Source: Ruegeria sp. HKCCD4315
GTDB taxonomy: Bacteria > Pseudomonadota > Alphaproteobacteria > Rhodobacterales > Rhodobacteraceae
NCBI RefSeq assembly: GCF_013112245.1
Contig: NZ_WVRN01000002.1
Span: 806,001 to 870,000, forward strand
Length of the DNA stretch: 64,000 nt
Direction: 5' to 3'
Position 1 is the stretch's first letter; every line of letters starts with the position of its first letter. Below the pieces are notes generated by a model. It saw nothing but the letters and a program-made list of their open reading frames with translations. It searched no databases and was not told the origin of the DNA. Shown piece after piece: positions 43,187 to 52,040 of this stretch. The position numbers were made by a program, and so were the translations under genes.

Positions 43187-44641
43187 ATGCAAGACGTTAA
43201 GCCATATTGGCAGAGTTATGTGGACGGCACCTGGATCGATGGTGGTGCGGGTCGGATCGATGTTTTCAACCCGGGAACCGGCGGAAAACTAACTGAACAG
43301 GCGCTGGCCGATGCCGGTGACGTGGATCGTGCGGTCATGGCGGCCCGCCGCGTGCATCTTTCAGGTGCGCTCAGCGATCTGCGACCTGTGGAACGTGGCC
43401 GCATGGTACAGGCTATGGGCCGCTACCTGCTGGACAACACTGACGAGATTGCTCGGGTTCTGACCCTTGAGCAGGGCAAACCGCTTTGGGAAGCACGCGT
43501 CGAAATCGAAGGAGCGGCACGCTATTTCGAATACTATGGCAATCAGGCTGAAACCGTCGAAGGCCGGTCCATTCCACTAGGAGCGAGCTACTTCGATTTC
43601 ACCACGTACGAGCCGTTTGGTGTTTCCGCACAAATCATCCCATGGAACTATCCTGTCGAGATGACCGCGCGGTCGCTGTCGGCGGCTTTGGCCACAGGCA
43701 ATACTGTTGTCATCAAAACCCCGGAATTGACACCTTTGACCAATGCCTGGTTTGCGCATGCTGCCGAGGCGGTTGGCCTACCGAAAGGCGCTGTAAACAT
43801 CCTTTGCGGTTTGGGTCACGAGGCAGGAGCCGCGCTTTCGGCGCATCCACATGTCAATCAGATCGTCTTTACCGGCTCGGTGCCAACCGGCATCGCAATT
43901 GCCAGTGCAGCCGCACGCAACGTTGTGCCCTGCGTCCTGGAGCTTGGCGGGAAATCTGCAGCCATCGTGCATGATGACGCGGACCTGGAAGCCTTCGAAA
44001 ACGACGTACGCTGGGGGATCTTTTTCAACGCCGGTCAGGTGTGTTCAGCGATGAGCCGCGTGATCGTGCATGAAAGCCGCCACGACGAACTGATCGAACG
44101 CATCTCGAACGTAGCAAGCAACCTGTCCGTCGGTCCGGGTATCGAACGGGGTGAGTTTGGCCCGAATATGGGGCCGATGGTCAGTGAAGCGCAGCGTGAC
44201 CGCGCGGCTGGCATGGTGTCTGGCGCAATCGCAGCTGGCGCGACTGCAGCCACCGGCGGACGTAAGATGAACATTCCCGGTGCATTTCTGGAACCAACCA
44301 TTCTGACCAACGTCACTCCTGACATGAACATTGCGAACGAAGAAGCTTTTGCACCGGTTCTTTCGGTTCTGAAGTTCCGTGACGACGCTCAAGCAATCGA
44401 GATTGCAAACGGAACACCCTACGGGCTGGTCGGCGGAGTCTTCACGCGCGACATCGACCGCGCCACGCAGGCGGCCCGGCAGATCCGCGCCGGTCAGGTC
44501 TTTGTCAACGAATGGTACGCCGGCGGCGTAGAGACGCCATTCGGTGGATATGGAAAATCCGGTTACGGGCGGGAAAAGGGGCGCGAAGCACTGTGGAATT
44601 ACGTCCAGACCAAGAACGTGGCTATTCGGCTGCGCAGCTAA
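43187..44641 (+). CDS. Aldehyde dehydrogenase (betaine-aldehyde-type, NAD-dependent)
   Basis: A 484-residue aldehyde dehydrogenase. Visible: PWNYPVEMTARSLSAALATG, the ELGGKSA segment with catalytic Glu, and NAGQVCSAMSR with the catalytic Cys; PFGGYGKSGYGRE closes the C-terminal side. The start at 43187 (MQDVKPYW) lies 9 bases after GGAG; an upstream ATG at 43178 has no room for one. It probably oxidises an aldehyde of the betaine pathway, for instance trimethylaminobutyraldehyde or betaine aldehyde, or the formaldehyde-linked semialdehyde left by demethylation. Confidence 0.85.
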   Translation: MQDVKPYWQSYVDGTWIDGGAGRIDVFNPGTGGKLTEQALADAGDVDRAVMAARRVHLSGALSDLRPVERGRMVQAMGRYLLDNTDEIARVLTLEQGKPLWEARVEIEGAARYFEYYGNQAETVEGRSIPLGASYFDFTTYEPFGVSAQIIPWNYPVEMTARSLSAALATGNTVVIKTPELTPLTNAWFAHAAEAVGLPKGAVNILCGLGHEAGAALSAHPHVNQIVFTGSVPTGIAIASAAARNVVPCVLELGGKSAAIVHDDADLEAFENDVRWGIFFNAGQVCSAMSRVIVHESRHDELIERISNVASNLSVGPGIERGEFGPNMGPMVSEAQRDRAAGMVSGAIAAGATAATGGRKMNIPGAFLEPTILTNVTPDMNIANEEAFAPVLSVLKFRDDAQAIEIANGTPYGLVGGVFTRDIDRATQAARQIRAGQVFVNEWYAGGVETPFGGYGKSGYGREKGREALWNYVQTKNVAIRLRS

Positions 44642-44675
44642 TCCACCAACTCAAGAACAATAGGGAGGACACCCA

Positions 44676-46349
44676 ATGCCAATAAAACCACCCGTCACCG
44701 ACCTACCCATCAAAACCGCCGACAGCGGGTTCTACCGTGGTTTCACAAAAGACGTGACCATCACTGCCAAGCTGCTGATTGGTGCCCTCGTCATTTGGGC
44801 CGTGGCCTTTCCTGACAATGCCGCTTCGGTTCTGTCCGGATTGAATTCGTTGATCCTGGCGTCGTTCAACTTCTGGTACGTCTATGTGATGGCCTTCTTC
44901 TTCCTGACCTGCATCGTTCTTGCGATCCTGCCGGTGTCGGGGCGCATGAAACTTGGCCGCCCGGAAGACCAACCTGAATTCTCGCGCTTTTCATGGTTTT
45001 CGATGATGTTCGGGGCGGGCATCGGTATCGGGATGCTGACCTATGCAACCGGTGAGCCGATCTATCACTTCCAAACCAATCCAGACATCATCCAAGGCCT
45101 TGCAGAAGGATCCACGCAAGAGGCCGTGCGTTCGGCCTATAAATGGTCGTTCTCACATTGGGGCCTGCACGCGTGGGCCAGCTATGCCATCGTTGGCCTT
45201 GCGCTGGCCTATTTTTCGTTCCGGCGCGGCCTGCCGCTGACCATCCGGTCGGCGCTGACACCGATCTTCGGAAAATCGCTGTCCGGCCCGTTGGGTCACG
45301 TCATCGACGTAGTTGCCGTTGTCGCCACCGTTCTGGGTGTTGCGCAGACGCTTGGCTTTGGCGTCAACCAGTTCATTGCGGGGCTGCATCGGATCGGTTT
45401 CGGGGACTGGCTTCTGACCGACGCGGGTGATCCGACCAAAGTGGCGATCGCCGTCGCGCTGTTGATCATTGTCGGTGCGTCCACACTGTCGGCGTTGTCC
45501 GGAGTAGGAAAAGGCATCAAATGGCTCTCTAACATCAATATGGCGCTCAGCTTTGCATTGCTTGCCTTCTTCTTGTTCTTCGGCTCGACCTTTTTTGGCC
45601 TGCAGGCGCTGTTTGTCGGCATCTACGACTACCTGATCGCAACACCAGCCCTCTTGTTTACCGTCTGGAACAGCGACGGGGTGGATGGATCGGTCGCAAG
45701 TCAACTGGCCGGATGGCAGGGCGGCTGGACCGTGTTCTATTGGGCTTGGTGGATTGCATTTGCACCCTTTGTCGGCGTCTTCCTGGCGCGCATTTCCAAG
45801 GGCCGAACCATTCGCGAATATGTGCTTGGCGCGGCAATCGTACCGTCCGTCATGTGCTTTGTCTGGTTCGCCCTGGTTGGCGGTACAGCGATCGAGCTTG
45901 AGCTTTCGGGCGTCGCGGACAATGCAATCATTGGCACCGGGCTTTCGGATCAGCTTTTCGCGACCCTTTCGGTCATGCTGAGCGAAACCATGGCCTGGGT
46001 GTTTGCGATCATGGTCGTCGTGCTGTTGCTCACCTACCTGGTAACCTCGGCGGACTCGGCGGTGCTGATCATCAACACCATCAATGCCGCTGGCGACGAA
46101 GGCCCCAAGGCGCGGCCGCACATTCTGTTCTGGGGTGCTGCCCTGGCGCTGGTCGTGGGCGCATTGCTGATGATTGGTGGCCTCGGGGCGATCCAGACAG
46201 CCATGATCATCGGCGCATTGCCATTCAGCGTGGTCATGGTTCTGATGGGAATTTCGGTCCTCAAAGCAATCTGGCGGGACAGCCAGCGCGAAAAGCTGGG
46301 CCTGTCGGTCTTTGACGAAGAAGAGGCCGAAGCGACCCCGGCAGAATAA
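44676..46349 (+). CDS. BCCT-family betaine/carnitine/choline transporter
   Basis: A 557-residue inner-membrane protein with about 12 membrane segments. The glycine stretch GAGIGIGMLTYATGEP (residues 113-128) and the Trp-rich substrate-site helix WTVFYWAWWIAFAPFVGVF (about 351-369) are BCCT signatures. A strong GGGAGGA site precedes the start. Transport of a quaternary amine fits the Rieske, demethylase and regulator genes in the operon. The first two Gly motif positions match Na+-coupled members. Ligand identity is not deducible. Confidence 0.92.
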   Translation: MPIKPPVTDLPIKTADSGFYRGFTKDVTITAKLLIGALVIWAVAFPDNAASVLSGLNSLILASFNFWYVYVMAFFFLTCIVLAILPVSGRMKLGRPEDQPEFSRFSWFSMMFGAGIGIGMLTYATGEPIYHFQTNPDIIQGLAEGSTQEAVRSAYKWSFSHWGLHAWASYAIVGLALAYFSFRRGLPLTIRSALTPIFGKSLSGPLGHVIDVVAVVATVLGVAQTLGFGVNQFIAGLHRIGFGDWLLTDAGDPTKVAIAVALLIIVGASTLSALSGVGKGIKWLSNINMALSFALLAFFLFFGSTFFGLQALFVGIYDYLIATPALLFTVWNSDGVDGSVASQLAGWQGGWTVFYWAWWIAFAPFVGVFLARISKGRTIREYVLGAAIVPSVMCFVWFALVGGTAIELELSGVADNAIIGTGLSDQLFATLSVMLSETMAWVFAIMVVVLLLTYLVTSADSAVLIINTINAAGDEGPKARPHILFWGAALALVVGALLMIGGLGAIQTAMIIGALPFSVVMVLMGISVLKAIWRDSQREKLGLSVFDEEEAEATPAE

Positions 46350-46360
46350 TCAAACCCATC

Positions 46361-46388
46361 CGGGCCGGTCATAGTACAGGCCGGCCCG
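46361..46388 (+). other. Intercistronic hairpin between BCCT and the last operon gene
   Basis: CGGGCCGG (46361-46368) and CCGGCCCG (46381-46388) form a perfect 8-base-pair stem, loop 12 bases, 12 bases after the BCCT stop. Short T stretch only. A strong AAAGGAG site for the next gene follows. Confidence 0.4.
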
Positions 46389-46407
46389 TTCACCAAAGGA
46401 GAACGAA

Positions 46408-46791
46408 ATGGACGACAACTTGTTCGAACACGGCCTGAAACAGCGCAAATCCACGCTGGGTGCCGAATATGTTGAAAAGAACCTTGCAGCCGCGGATGAC
46501 TTCACCCGCCCCTTCCAAGAGGCCATGACAGCATGGTGCTGGGGTTTTGGCTGGGGCGACGACACGATTGACCACAAGACACGGTCGATGCTGAACCTCA
46601 CCATGATCGGCGCGCTGGGCAAGATGCATGAATGGGAAATTCACTGCAACGGCGCTCTGAACAACGGCGTGACCAAAGAAGAAATCCGCTCGATCATTCA
46701 CGTGATCGGCATCTATTGCGGTGTCCCGCAATCGCTGGAGTGTTTCCGTGTCGCTCGCAAGGTGCTGACCGAACGCGGGTTGCTGGACTAA
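46408..46791 (+). CDS. Carboxymuconolactone decarboxylase-like protein
   Basis: A 127-residue AhpD/CMD-fold protein; RSMLNLTMIGALGKMHEWEIH and NGALNNGVTKEEIRSIIHVI are the family core. The AhpD CxxC redox pair is absent; the conserved His and Glu of the decarboxylase branch appear to be kept. It closes the plus-strand betaine operon. Its role there is unknown: it may decarboxylate a lactone intermediate, or act as a small accessory protein. AAAGGAG lies 6 bases before the ATG. Confidence 0.82.
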   Translation: MDDNLFEHGLKQRKSTLGAEYVEKNLAAADDFTRPFQEAMTAWCWGFGWGDDTIDHKTRSMLNLTMIGALGKMHEWEIHCNGALNNGVTKEEIRSIIHVIGIYCGVPQSLECFRVARKVLTERGLLD

Positions 46792-46821
46792 GCTCGCGTC
46801 ACAATTTCCTTCACTTCAGTT

Positions 46822-46860
46822 AAGGGGTCCTCGCACACAGTCGGGACCCTTTTCCTTTTT
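46822..46860 (+). terminator. Rho-independent terminator of the betaine operon, probably bidirectional
   Basis: AAGGGGTCC (46822-46830) pairs with GGACCCTTT (46844-46852, one G-U) followed by TTCCTTTTT. On the other strand TCCTTTT (46853-46859) and AAAAGGA (46862-46868) plus a T run make a second hairpin for the convergent M20 gene. It is placed 31 bases after the plus-strand stop and 35 before the minus-strand stop. Confidence 0.7.
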
Positions 46861-46894
46861 GAAAAGGATCACCAGAGCGGCAACCGCGCCAGAC

Positions 46895-48019
46895 TCAAAA
46901 ACCGCGCTGCGCAAGGCTGGTCCAGAACGCAATTCCGTATCTGATCGCTTCATCGTTGAAATCATAGGACGGGTTGTGAAGCGGCATTGCATTGTTCCCT
47001 TCCAACCCGTTTCCCATGAGAATAAACGCGCCAGGGCGATGCATGAGAAACTCGGCAAAATCCTCCGAGAAGCCAACTCGGCCAAATTCAGCATCAAGCG
47101 TCCCAACTTTGCCAGCTGCGTCCGAGATCGCATCAGTGGCTCTGGCATCGTTTATTAAAGGACGAAACGATGTGGAGTAATCGACCTCTGACACCGCACC
47201 CTGTGCCGCACTAACCCCGTCGACAATGGCGCGCATTCTGCGCTCGATGCATTCCGACACATCTTTGGAAAACCCCCTGCAATCCCCGCGTATGGTGACA
47301 TTGCTCGGCAGGATGTTGCGTGCACCGTCTGTCAGGAATTCTGTAATTGAAACCACGCCATGTTCCCGGGGCGGTAGGGAACGCGAAACGATAGATTGCA
47401 ATTGCATGACAATCGCCGCCCCGGTCACGATCGGATCGACGCCCTTCTCTGGCATGGAAGCATGACCCCCCTGCCCCTGAATGCGGATTTCAAAATTGTC
47501 CTCGAATGCGCAGAAAGGCCCCGCCTGGGTCGCGAAATACCCAAGCTCCATTCCCGGCATGTTGTGAAGCCCAAAGATTGCAGACATGGGGAATCGTTCG
47601 AACAAACCGTCAGCGATCATCGCGGTGGCCCCATTTCCGTTCTCTTCATCCGGCTGGAAAATGAAGTGAACGGTCCGGTCCAACGATGTGTCCGCAGCAA
47701 GCGACAAAGCAGCACCAAGCAGCATTGTGCTATGCCCGTCATGACCGCAACCGTGGAACTTGCCCTCTGTTTTCGACCGGTAGGGCAAATTGGTCATTTC
47801 GTGAATTGGCAGCGCGTCCATGTCGGCACGAAACCCGATTGCGGTCTCACCAGGACCACGGCGCAAGGTGGCAACAATTCCGGTTCGACCCACGCCTCGG
47901 GTGACTTCGAGCCCGGCGCGGTCCAACTCGGCCGCGATCAAATCGGGGGTCCGGTCAAGGTCGAACCCGGTTTCCGGATGGGCATGAAGATCGCGACGAA
48001 ACGCAACAAGATCAAGCAT
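46895..48019 (-). CDS. M20-family amidohydrolase/deacylase
   Basis: A 374-residue M20 metallo-hydrolase (hippuricase/aminoacylase-like). The metal motif GCGHDGHSTML (about residues 78-88) and the Glu pair in FIFQPDEENGNG are visible, with a dimerisation domain in the middle. The ATG ending at 48019 overlaps the upstream stop by 8 bases, with a GGGGG site 8 bases before. An M20 hydrolase next to diaminopropionate ammonia-lyase parallels ygeX-ygeY of Escherichia coli. Possible role: release of a diaminoacid from an N-acyl or carbamoyl conjugate. Confidence 0.83.
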   Translation of the reverse strand: MLDLVAFRRDLHAHPETGFDLDRTPDLIAAELDRAGLEVTRGVGRTGIVATLRRGPGETAIGFRADMDALPIHEMTNLPYRSKTEGKFHGCGHDGHSTMLLGAALSLAADTSLDRTVHFIFQPDEENGNGATAMIADGLFERFPMSAIFGLHNMPGMELGYFATQAGPFCAFEDNFEIRIQGQGGHASMPEKGVDPIVTGAAIVMQLQSIVSRSLPPREHGVVSITEFLTDGARNILPSNVTIRGDCRGFSKDVSECIERRMRAIVDGVSAAQGAVSEVDYSTSFRPLINDARATDAISDAAGKVGTLDAEFGRVGFSEDFAEFLMHRPGAFILMGNGLEGNNAMPLHNPSYDFNDEAIRYGIAFWTSLAQRGF

Positions 48020-49022
48020 CAGAAACGCCCCCTTCGGACAAGATGACCAATGGCAAATCATCGTCGCCCTCAAGGCAGGCGGCAAGCCCGGCTGCTCCGG
48101 ATGGCGTTGTCGAGAAACCCAAATCCAAGGCGCTGTTTACAGCGTTCTGAGCCTGTTGGTCACTGATTGTAACCCAGTCATCTGCACAGCGCTTCAAGAT
48201 ATCCAAAGCCAGCATGGATGGCGTTTTGCAATCCAAACGCCCCATATTTGAAACGGGCCCTTCAACCGTAAGGATTTCTCCGGCTCGGGCGCTTTCCTTC
48301 AGACAGGGTGCAGCATCTGGTTCAACAACTATGATCTTTGGTTGCACTGGCCAGTTGGACCGGATCATATAGGCAATGCCCGCGGCCAGCCCGCCAACAC
48401 CCGCCTGCAGGTACACGTGGCTCGGCCAATTTGCGTACACTTCTAAATCGTGGCGCATTTCTTCAGCAATGACAGTATAACCCTCCATCACCAATCGCGG
48501 AGGCTCGGTATATCCCGGCCACGACCCATCGGCGAGGTGAATGGCACCGGTTGCTTCGGCGTCGGCGATGGCTGCGGCGACGCTTGCTTCATAGTCACTG
48601 CCGGATCGAACAACATCTGCGCCTTTCGCCCGAAGACGAACGGCAAACTCTTCGGGGACTGTTTCGGCAAGATGGATGCGTGCCGTTGCACCAAAGAGCT
48701 GCGCCCCAGCGGCCACGGCCATGCCGTGATTTCCTGCGCTGGCGCACACAAAAGTCATTGATCGCGCCGCGTCCTTTATGGGATCGCTCAGAAAGGCGCT
48801 GGGGGTCAAAGAACGACCAACACGCGCTTCGATCAGCTTGGCAACAGCGTAAACACCGCCCAAAGCTTTGAACGCACCCAGGCCCATCCTGTTGGTTTCA
48901 TCCTTGATCAGGATCGTTCGCCCCTTGAAACTGCGGGTTTCCAATGGGCTCGGTTTATATGCAGGACATTCCGCCAGCAGCGCCAGCGGCTTTGCCACAT
49001 CGAGTTTGTTACTGTTTTCCAT
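48012..49022 (-). CDS. PLP-dependent diaminopropionate ammonia-lyase-like enzyme
   Basis: A 336-residue fold-type II PLP enzyme. The PLP Lys52 is in LGAFKALGG, preceded by KDETNRMGL, the diaminopropionate-ammonia-lyase pattern (KDE..R.GL.AFK). The E. coli enzyme YgeX is near 398 residues, so this is shorter. Starts are unclear: ATG at 49022 (MENSNK) or GTG at 49040, neither with a good ribosome site. It would convert 2,3-diaminopropionate to pyruvate and ammonia, but other members act on D-serine or threonine. Divergent from an Lrp gene. Confidence 0.78.
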   Translation of the reverse strand: MENSNKLDVAKPLALLAECPAYKPSPLETRSFKGRTILIKDETNRMGLGAFKALGGVYAVAKLIEARVGRSLTPSAFLSDPIKDAARSMTFVCASAGNHGMAVAAGAQLFGATARIHLAETVPEEFAVRLRAKGADVVRSGSDYEASVAAAIADAEATGAIHLADGSWPGYTEPPRLVMEGYTVIAEEMRHDLEVYANWPSHVYLQAGVGGLAAGIAYMIRSNWPVQPKIIVVEPDAAPCLKESARAGEILTVEGPVSNMGRLDCKTPSMLALDILKRCADDWVTISDQQAQNAVNSALDLGFSTTPSGAAGLAACLEGDDDLPLVILSEGGVSDA

Positions 49023-49044
49023 GATCAGAGTTTTACGCACAAGC

Positions 49045-49064
49045 TGTGATCGATTATGGTCACA
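49045..49064. promoter_or_regulatory. TGTGA-N10-TCACA inverted repeat between ammonia-lyase and Lrp genes
   Basis: TGTGA (49045-49049) and TCACA (49060-49064) are perfect 5-base arms spaced 10 bases apart within the 86-base divergent gap. The spacing is unlike a CRP site (6). An Lrp dimer could use it, as Lrp sites are often degenerate. Confidence 0.3.
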
Positions 49065-49108
49065 TTTACCGATTTTTCGGGAAACTTTTTCACATCAAGG
49101 AAATCTTT

Positions 49109-49585
49109 GTGAAACTCGACCAATTTGACCTCAGCCTGCTGCACCTGATGCAACGTGATGCCAAAATGGGGCTGGAAGCGCTTGCATCCGAAACAGGCTT
49201 ATCGGTCGCATCCGTTCAAAGGCGCCTGAAGGCGCTCAGAGCTTCTGGTGCCATTCACTCGGAAGTGGCAATCGTCGACCCGAAAAAGTTGGGCTTTGCA
49301 ATGAGCTTAGTTGTCATGGTCGAGTTGGAACGCGAACGCCAGGATCAGATCGACGCTTTTTCGCGACAGGCACAGGCCGAGCCAAGGGTGCAGCAGTGCT
49401 ATTACATCACAGGTGACGCGGACTTCTGCCTGATCTGTACGGCGCGTGATATGGATGATTTTGAAGAGCTTACCAAAAAGCTGTTCTTCGACAATTCAAA
49501 CGTCCGCCGGTTTCGCACCTCTGTTGTGATGGGGCGAAAGAAAGTCGGTTTGGGCATTCCTTTAAGAGATCAGGACACAGGTTAG
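49109..49585 (+). CDS. Lrp/AsnC-family regulator
   Basis: A 158-residue regulator: Lrp helix-turn-helix (LDQFDLSLLHLMQRD, then TGLSVASVQRRLKALRASGAI) and a C-terminal RAM ligand-binding domain. A GTG start at 49109 with AAGGAA six bases before it gives the usual family length; an upstream ATG at 49046 would add 21 unsupported residues and overlap the promoter repeat. It is divergent from the diaminopropionate ammonia-lyase gene and probably senses an amino acid to control it. Its role is otherwise unassigned. Confidence 0.83.
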   Translation: MKLDQFDLSLLHLMQRDAKMGLEALASETGLSVASVQRRLKALRASGAIHSEVAIVDPKKLGFAMSLVVMVELERERQDQIDAFSRQAQAEPRVQQCYYITGDADFCLICTARDMDDFEELTKKLFFDNSNVRRFRTSVVMGRKKVGLGIPLRDQDTG

Positions 49586-49614
49586 GGCCAAATGCGTTTC
49601 CGGTATCGGTGGGA

Positions 49615-49659
49615 GGCAAAGACCAAGATCGCGCGTGCGCATTTGATTTGGTCTTTGCC
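49615..49659. terminator. Bidirectional terminator hairpin between Lrp and the serine-cycle operon
   Basis: GGCAAAGACCAA (49615-49626) and TTGGTCTTTGCC (49648-49659) are perfect 12-base inverted arms with a 21-base loop, 29 bases after the Lrp stop and 12 before the malyl-CoA lyase stop (49672). It is placed between convergent genes and can serve both. No long T run. Confidence 0.6.
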
Positions 49660-49671
49660 CTGTCACTTCAT

Positions 49672-50649
49672 TTACGCCGCCGCAATCTGGCTTGCTTTCT
49701 CAACCAGCACTTCCGCTTGGCGGATTGAGGCGTAGTCGATCAACCGGCCGTCCAAAGATACGGCTCCTTTCCCATCCGCTTCGGCCTCGGCCATGGCGAC
49801 AAGAATGCGCTGAGCCTTGGTCACTTCGGCGTCGGACGGCGACATAACTTCGTTTGCCAAGGCAATCTGGCTGGGGTGAATTGCCCATTTCCCTTCGCAC
49901 CCCAAAACAGCAGCACGTTTGGCGGCAGCTTTATAGCCGTCAGGGTCCTGGAAATCTCCGAACGGCCCGTCGATTGGGCGCAGGCCGTTGGCGCGGGCAG
50001 CGACCACCATACGCGCCAGCGCATAGTGCCACATGTCGCCCCAATGTGTCAGGCGGCCCCCATCGGCATCCGCATCGGTCAGCACTGAATAATCGGGGTT
50101 CACACCGCCGATAATGGTCGTGCGTGCACGTGTCGACGCCGCATAATCGGCAACTCCAAAATGAAGGCTTTCGTTGCGCCTAGAAGCGGCAGCAATCTCG
50201 CTTACGTTTTGCATACCCAGCGCAGTTTCGATGATGTGTTCGAACCCGATCCGCTTGTTGTAACCCTTGGCATCCTCGATTTGCGTGACCAGCATATCAA
50301 CAGCATAGACGTCAGCAGCGGTTCCAACCTTGGGGATCATGATCAGATCCAGCCGAGCGCCAGCCTGTTCAACAACATCCACCACATCGCGGTACATGTA
50401 GTGGGTGTCCAGCCCGTTGATGCGTACCGACATGGTCTTGTTGCCCCAGTCGATGTCGTTCAACGCCTGAATGATGTTCTTGCGGGCCTGTTCCTTTTCG
50501 TCCGGTGCGACGGCATCTTCCAAATCCAGGAAGATAACGTCCACATCCGATTTTGCCGCTTTTTCAAACATTCCGGGCTGGCTGCCGGGAACGGCAAGCT
50601 CGCTGCGGTTCAGACGGGCTGGGGCTTGTTCAATAGAATGAAAACTCAT
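49672..50649 (-). CDS. mcl1: L-malyl-CoA/beta-methylmalyl-CoA lyase
   Basis: A 325-residue CitE-superfamily lyase with VIFLDLEDAVAPDEKEQAR (residues about 34-52) carrying the metal Glu/Asp, and GKWAIHPSQIALANEVMSP near residue 265. Length and these segments fit the malyl-CoA lyase of Rhodobacter and methylotrophs (Mcl1). It cleaves malyl-CoA to glyoxylate and acetyl-CoA. It is the last gene of the serine-cycle operon, 17 bases after glyA, with AAGGA 8 bases upstream of its ATG. It is distinct from the citramalyl-type lyase at 27226. Confidence 0.88.
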   Translation of the reverse strand: MSFHSIEQAPARLNRSELAVPGSQPGMFEKAAKSDVDVIFLDLEDAVAPDEKEQARKNIIQALNDIDWGNKTMSVRINGLDTHYMYRDVVDVVEQAGARLDLIMIPKVGTAADVYAVDMLVTQIEDAKGYNKRIGFEHIIETALGMQNVSEIAAASRRNESLHFGVADYAASTRARTTIIGGVNPDYSVLTDADADGGRLTHWGDMWHYALARMVVAARANGLRPIDGPFGDFQDPDGYKAAAKRAAVLGCEGKWAIHPSQIALANEVMSPSDAEVTKAQRILVAMAEAEADGKGAVSLDGRLIDYASIRQAEVLVEKASQIAAA

Positions 50650-50666
50650 GTGTTGGGTCCTTGGCC

Positions 50667-51962
50667 TTACAAGTTCGGATAGATTGGGAAGCGGGCGCAG
50701 AGGTCTGCGACCTCGGCTTTGACCTTGGCTTCGACGGCGCCGTTGCCGTCTTCGCCATTGGCAGCCAGGCCGTCGACCACTTCGATGATCCAATCGGCGA
50801 TCTGGCGGAACTCGACCTCGCCAAAGCCGCGGGTGGTGCCGGCGGGTGAGCCCAGACGGATGCCCGAGGTAACGGTCGGTTTTTCGGGGTCAAACGGTAC
50901 GCCGTTCTTGTTGCAGGTGATATGCGCCCGGCCCAGAGCCTTCTCGGTCGCATTGCCCTTCACGCCTTTAGGGCGCAGGTCGACCAGCACCACATGGGTG
51001 TCGGTGCCATGGGTCACCGTGTCCAGACCGCCCTTGATCAGCTGGTCCGACAGCGCTTGCGCGTTGGTAATGACCTGCTGGATATAGGTTTTGAACTCGG
51101 GCCGCAGGGCTTCGCCAAAGGCCACGGCCTTACCGGCGATCACATGCATCAGCGGGCCACCCTGAATGCCGGGGAAGATCGCCGAATTCACTTTCTTAGC
51201 GATATCTTCATCATTGGTCAGGATCATACCCCCACGCGGTCCACGCAAGGTCTTGTGGGTCGTCGTGGTCGCCACATGCGCATGCGGGAAGGGGCTGGGG
51301 TGCTCACCCGCCGCAACCAGACCGGCGAAATGCGCCATGTCTACGTGCAGATAGGCACCCACCATGTCGGCGATCTGGCGCATGCGGGCAAAGTCGATCT
51401 GGCGCGGGATAGCCGAGCCGCCGGCGATGATCAGCTTGGGCTGGTGCTCTTTCGCCAGCGCCTCGACCTGATCATAGTCCAGCATGTTGTCTTCTTTGCG
51501 GACGCCGTATTGCACCGCGTTGAACCACTTGCCCGACTGGTTCGGGCGCGCGCCGTGGGTCAGGTGACCACCGGCATCCAGGCTCATGCCCAGAATGGTG
51601 TCACCGGGCTGGATCAGCGCCTGGAACACACCCTGGTTGGCCTGAGAGCCCGAGTTCGGCTGCACGTTGGCAAAGCCGCAGCCAAACAGTTCCTTGGCCC
51701 GGTCGATGGCCAGGTTCTCGGCAATATCGACAAACTGGCAACCGCCATAGTAGCGCCGACCGGGATAACCTTCGGCGTATTTGTTGGTCATCACCGAGCC
51801 CTGCGCTTCCATCACGGCGGCAGAGACGATGTTCTCGGACGCGATCAGCTCGATCTCGTCGCGCTGACGGCCCAGCTCGGACGTGATCGAGCCAAAAAGC
51901 TCAGGGTCACGGTCCGACAGGGACTGGGTGAAAAATCCGTCTGTACGGTGCGGCGCATTCAC
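50667..51962 (-). CDS. glyA: Serine hydroxymethyltransferase
   Basis: A 431-residue PLP enzyme with the usual N-terminus ([19 protein letters not shown]), HVDMAHFAG, and the PLP-lysine segment [14 protein letters not shown]. It makes serine from glycine and methylene-tetrahydrofolate in the cytoplasm. Here, inside a serine-cycle gene set, it supplies serine to the aminotransferase SgaA and takes up the folate-bound carbon that betaine demethylation could provide. It lies 78 bases after the hydroxypyruvate reductase gene. Confidence 0.95.
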   Translation of the reverse strand: MNAPHRTDGFFTQSLSDRDPELFGSITSELGRQRDEIELIASENIVSAAVMEAQGSVMTNKYAEGYPGRRYYGGCQFVDIAENLAIDRAKELFGCGFANVQPNSGSQANQGVFQALIQPGDTILGMSLDAGGHLTHGARPNQSGKWFNAVQYGVRKEDNMLDYDQVEALAKEHQPKLIIAGGSAIPRQIDFARMRQIADMVGAYLHVDMAHFAGLVAAGEHPSPFPHAHVATTTTHKTLRGPRGGMILTNDEDIAKKVNSAIFPGIQGGPLMHVIAGKAVAFGEALRPEFKTYIQQVITNAQALSDQLIKGGLDTVTHGTDTHVVLVDLRPKGVKGNATEKALGRAHITCNKNGVPFDPEKPTVTSGIRLGSPAGTTRGFGEVEFRQIADWIIEVVDGLAANGEDGNGAVEAKVKAEVADLCARFPIYPNL

Positions 51963-51986
51963 GGGTCAAATCTCCTGTGTAAAGGG

Positions 51987-52015
51987 GTCGATGAGGTCCT
52001 GAGGGCCGCATCGAC
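51987..52015 (-). other. Inverted repeat upstream of glyA
   Basis: GTCGATG (51987-51993) and CATCGAC (52009-52015) are perfect 7-base arms spaced by 15 bases in the 78-base gap between the hydroxypyruvate reductase stop and the glyA start. It could separate glyA/mcl1 expression from the upstream genes. Weak on its own. Confidence 0.3.
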
Positions 52016-52040
52016 AAATTCGATTGGTACGTTGGGTGGG

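Noticed and set aside
49045..49064. CRP binding site
   Set aside because: The arms TGTGA and TCACA match, but the spacer is 10, not 6, bases. Recorded only as a weak inverted repeat.
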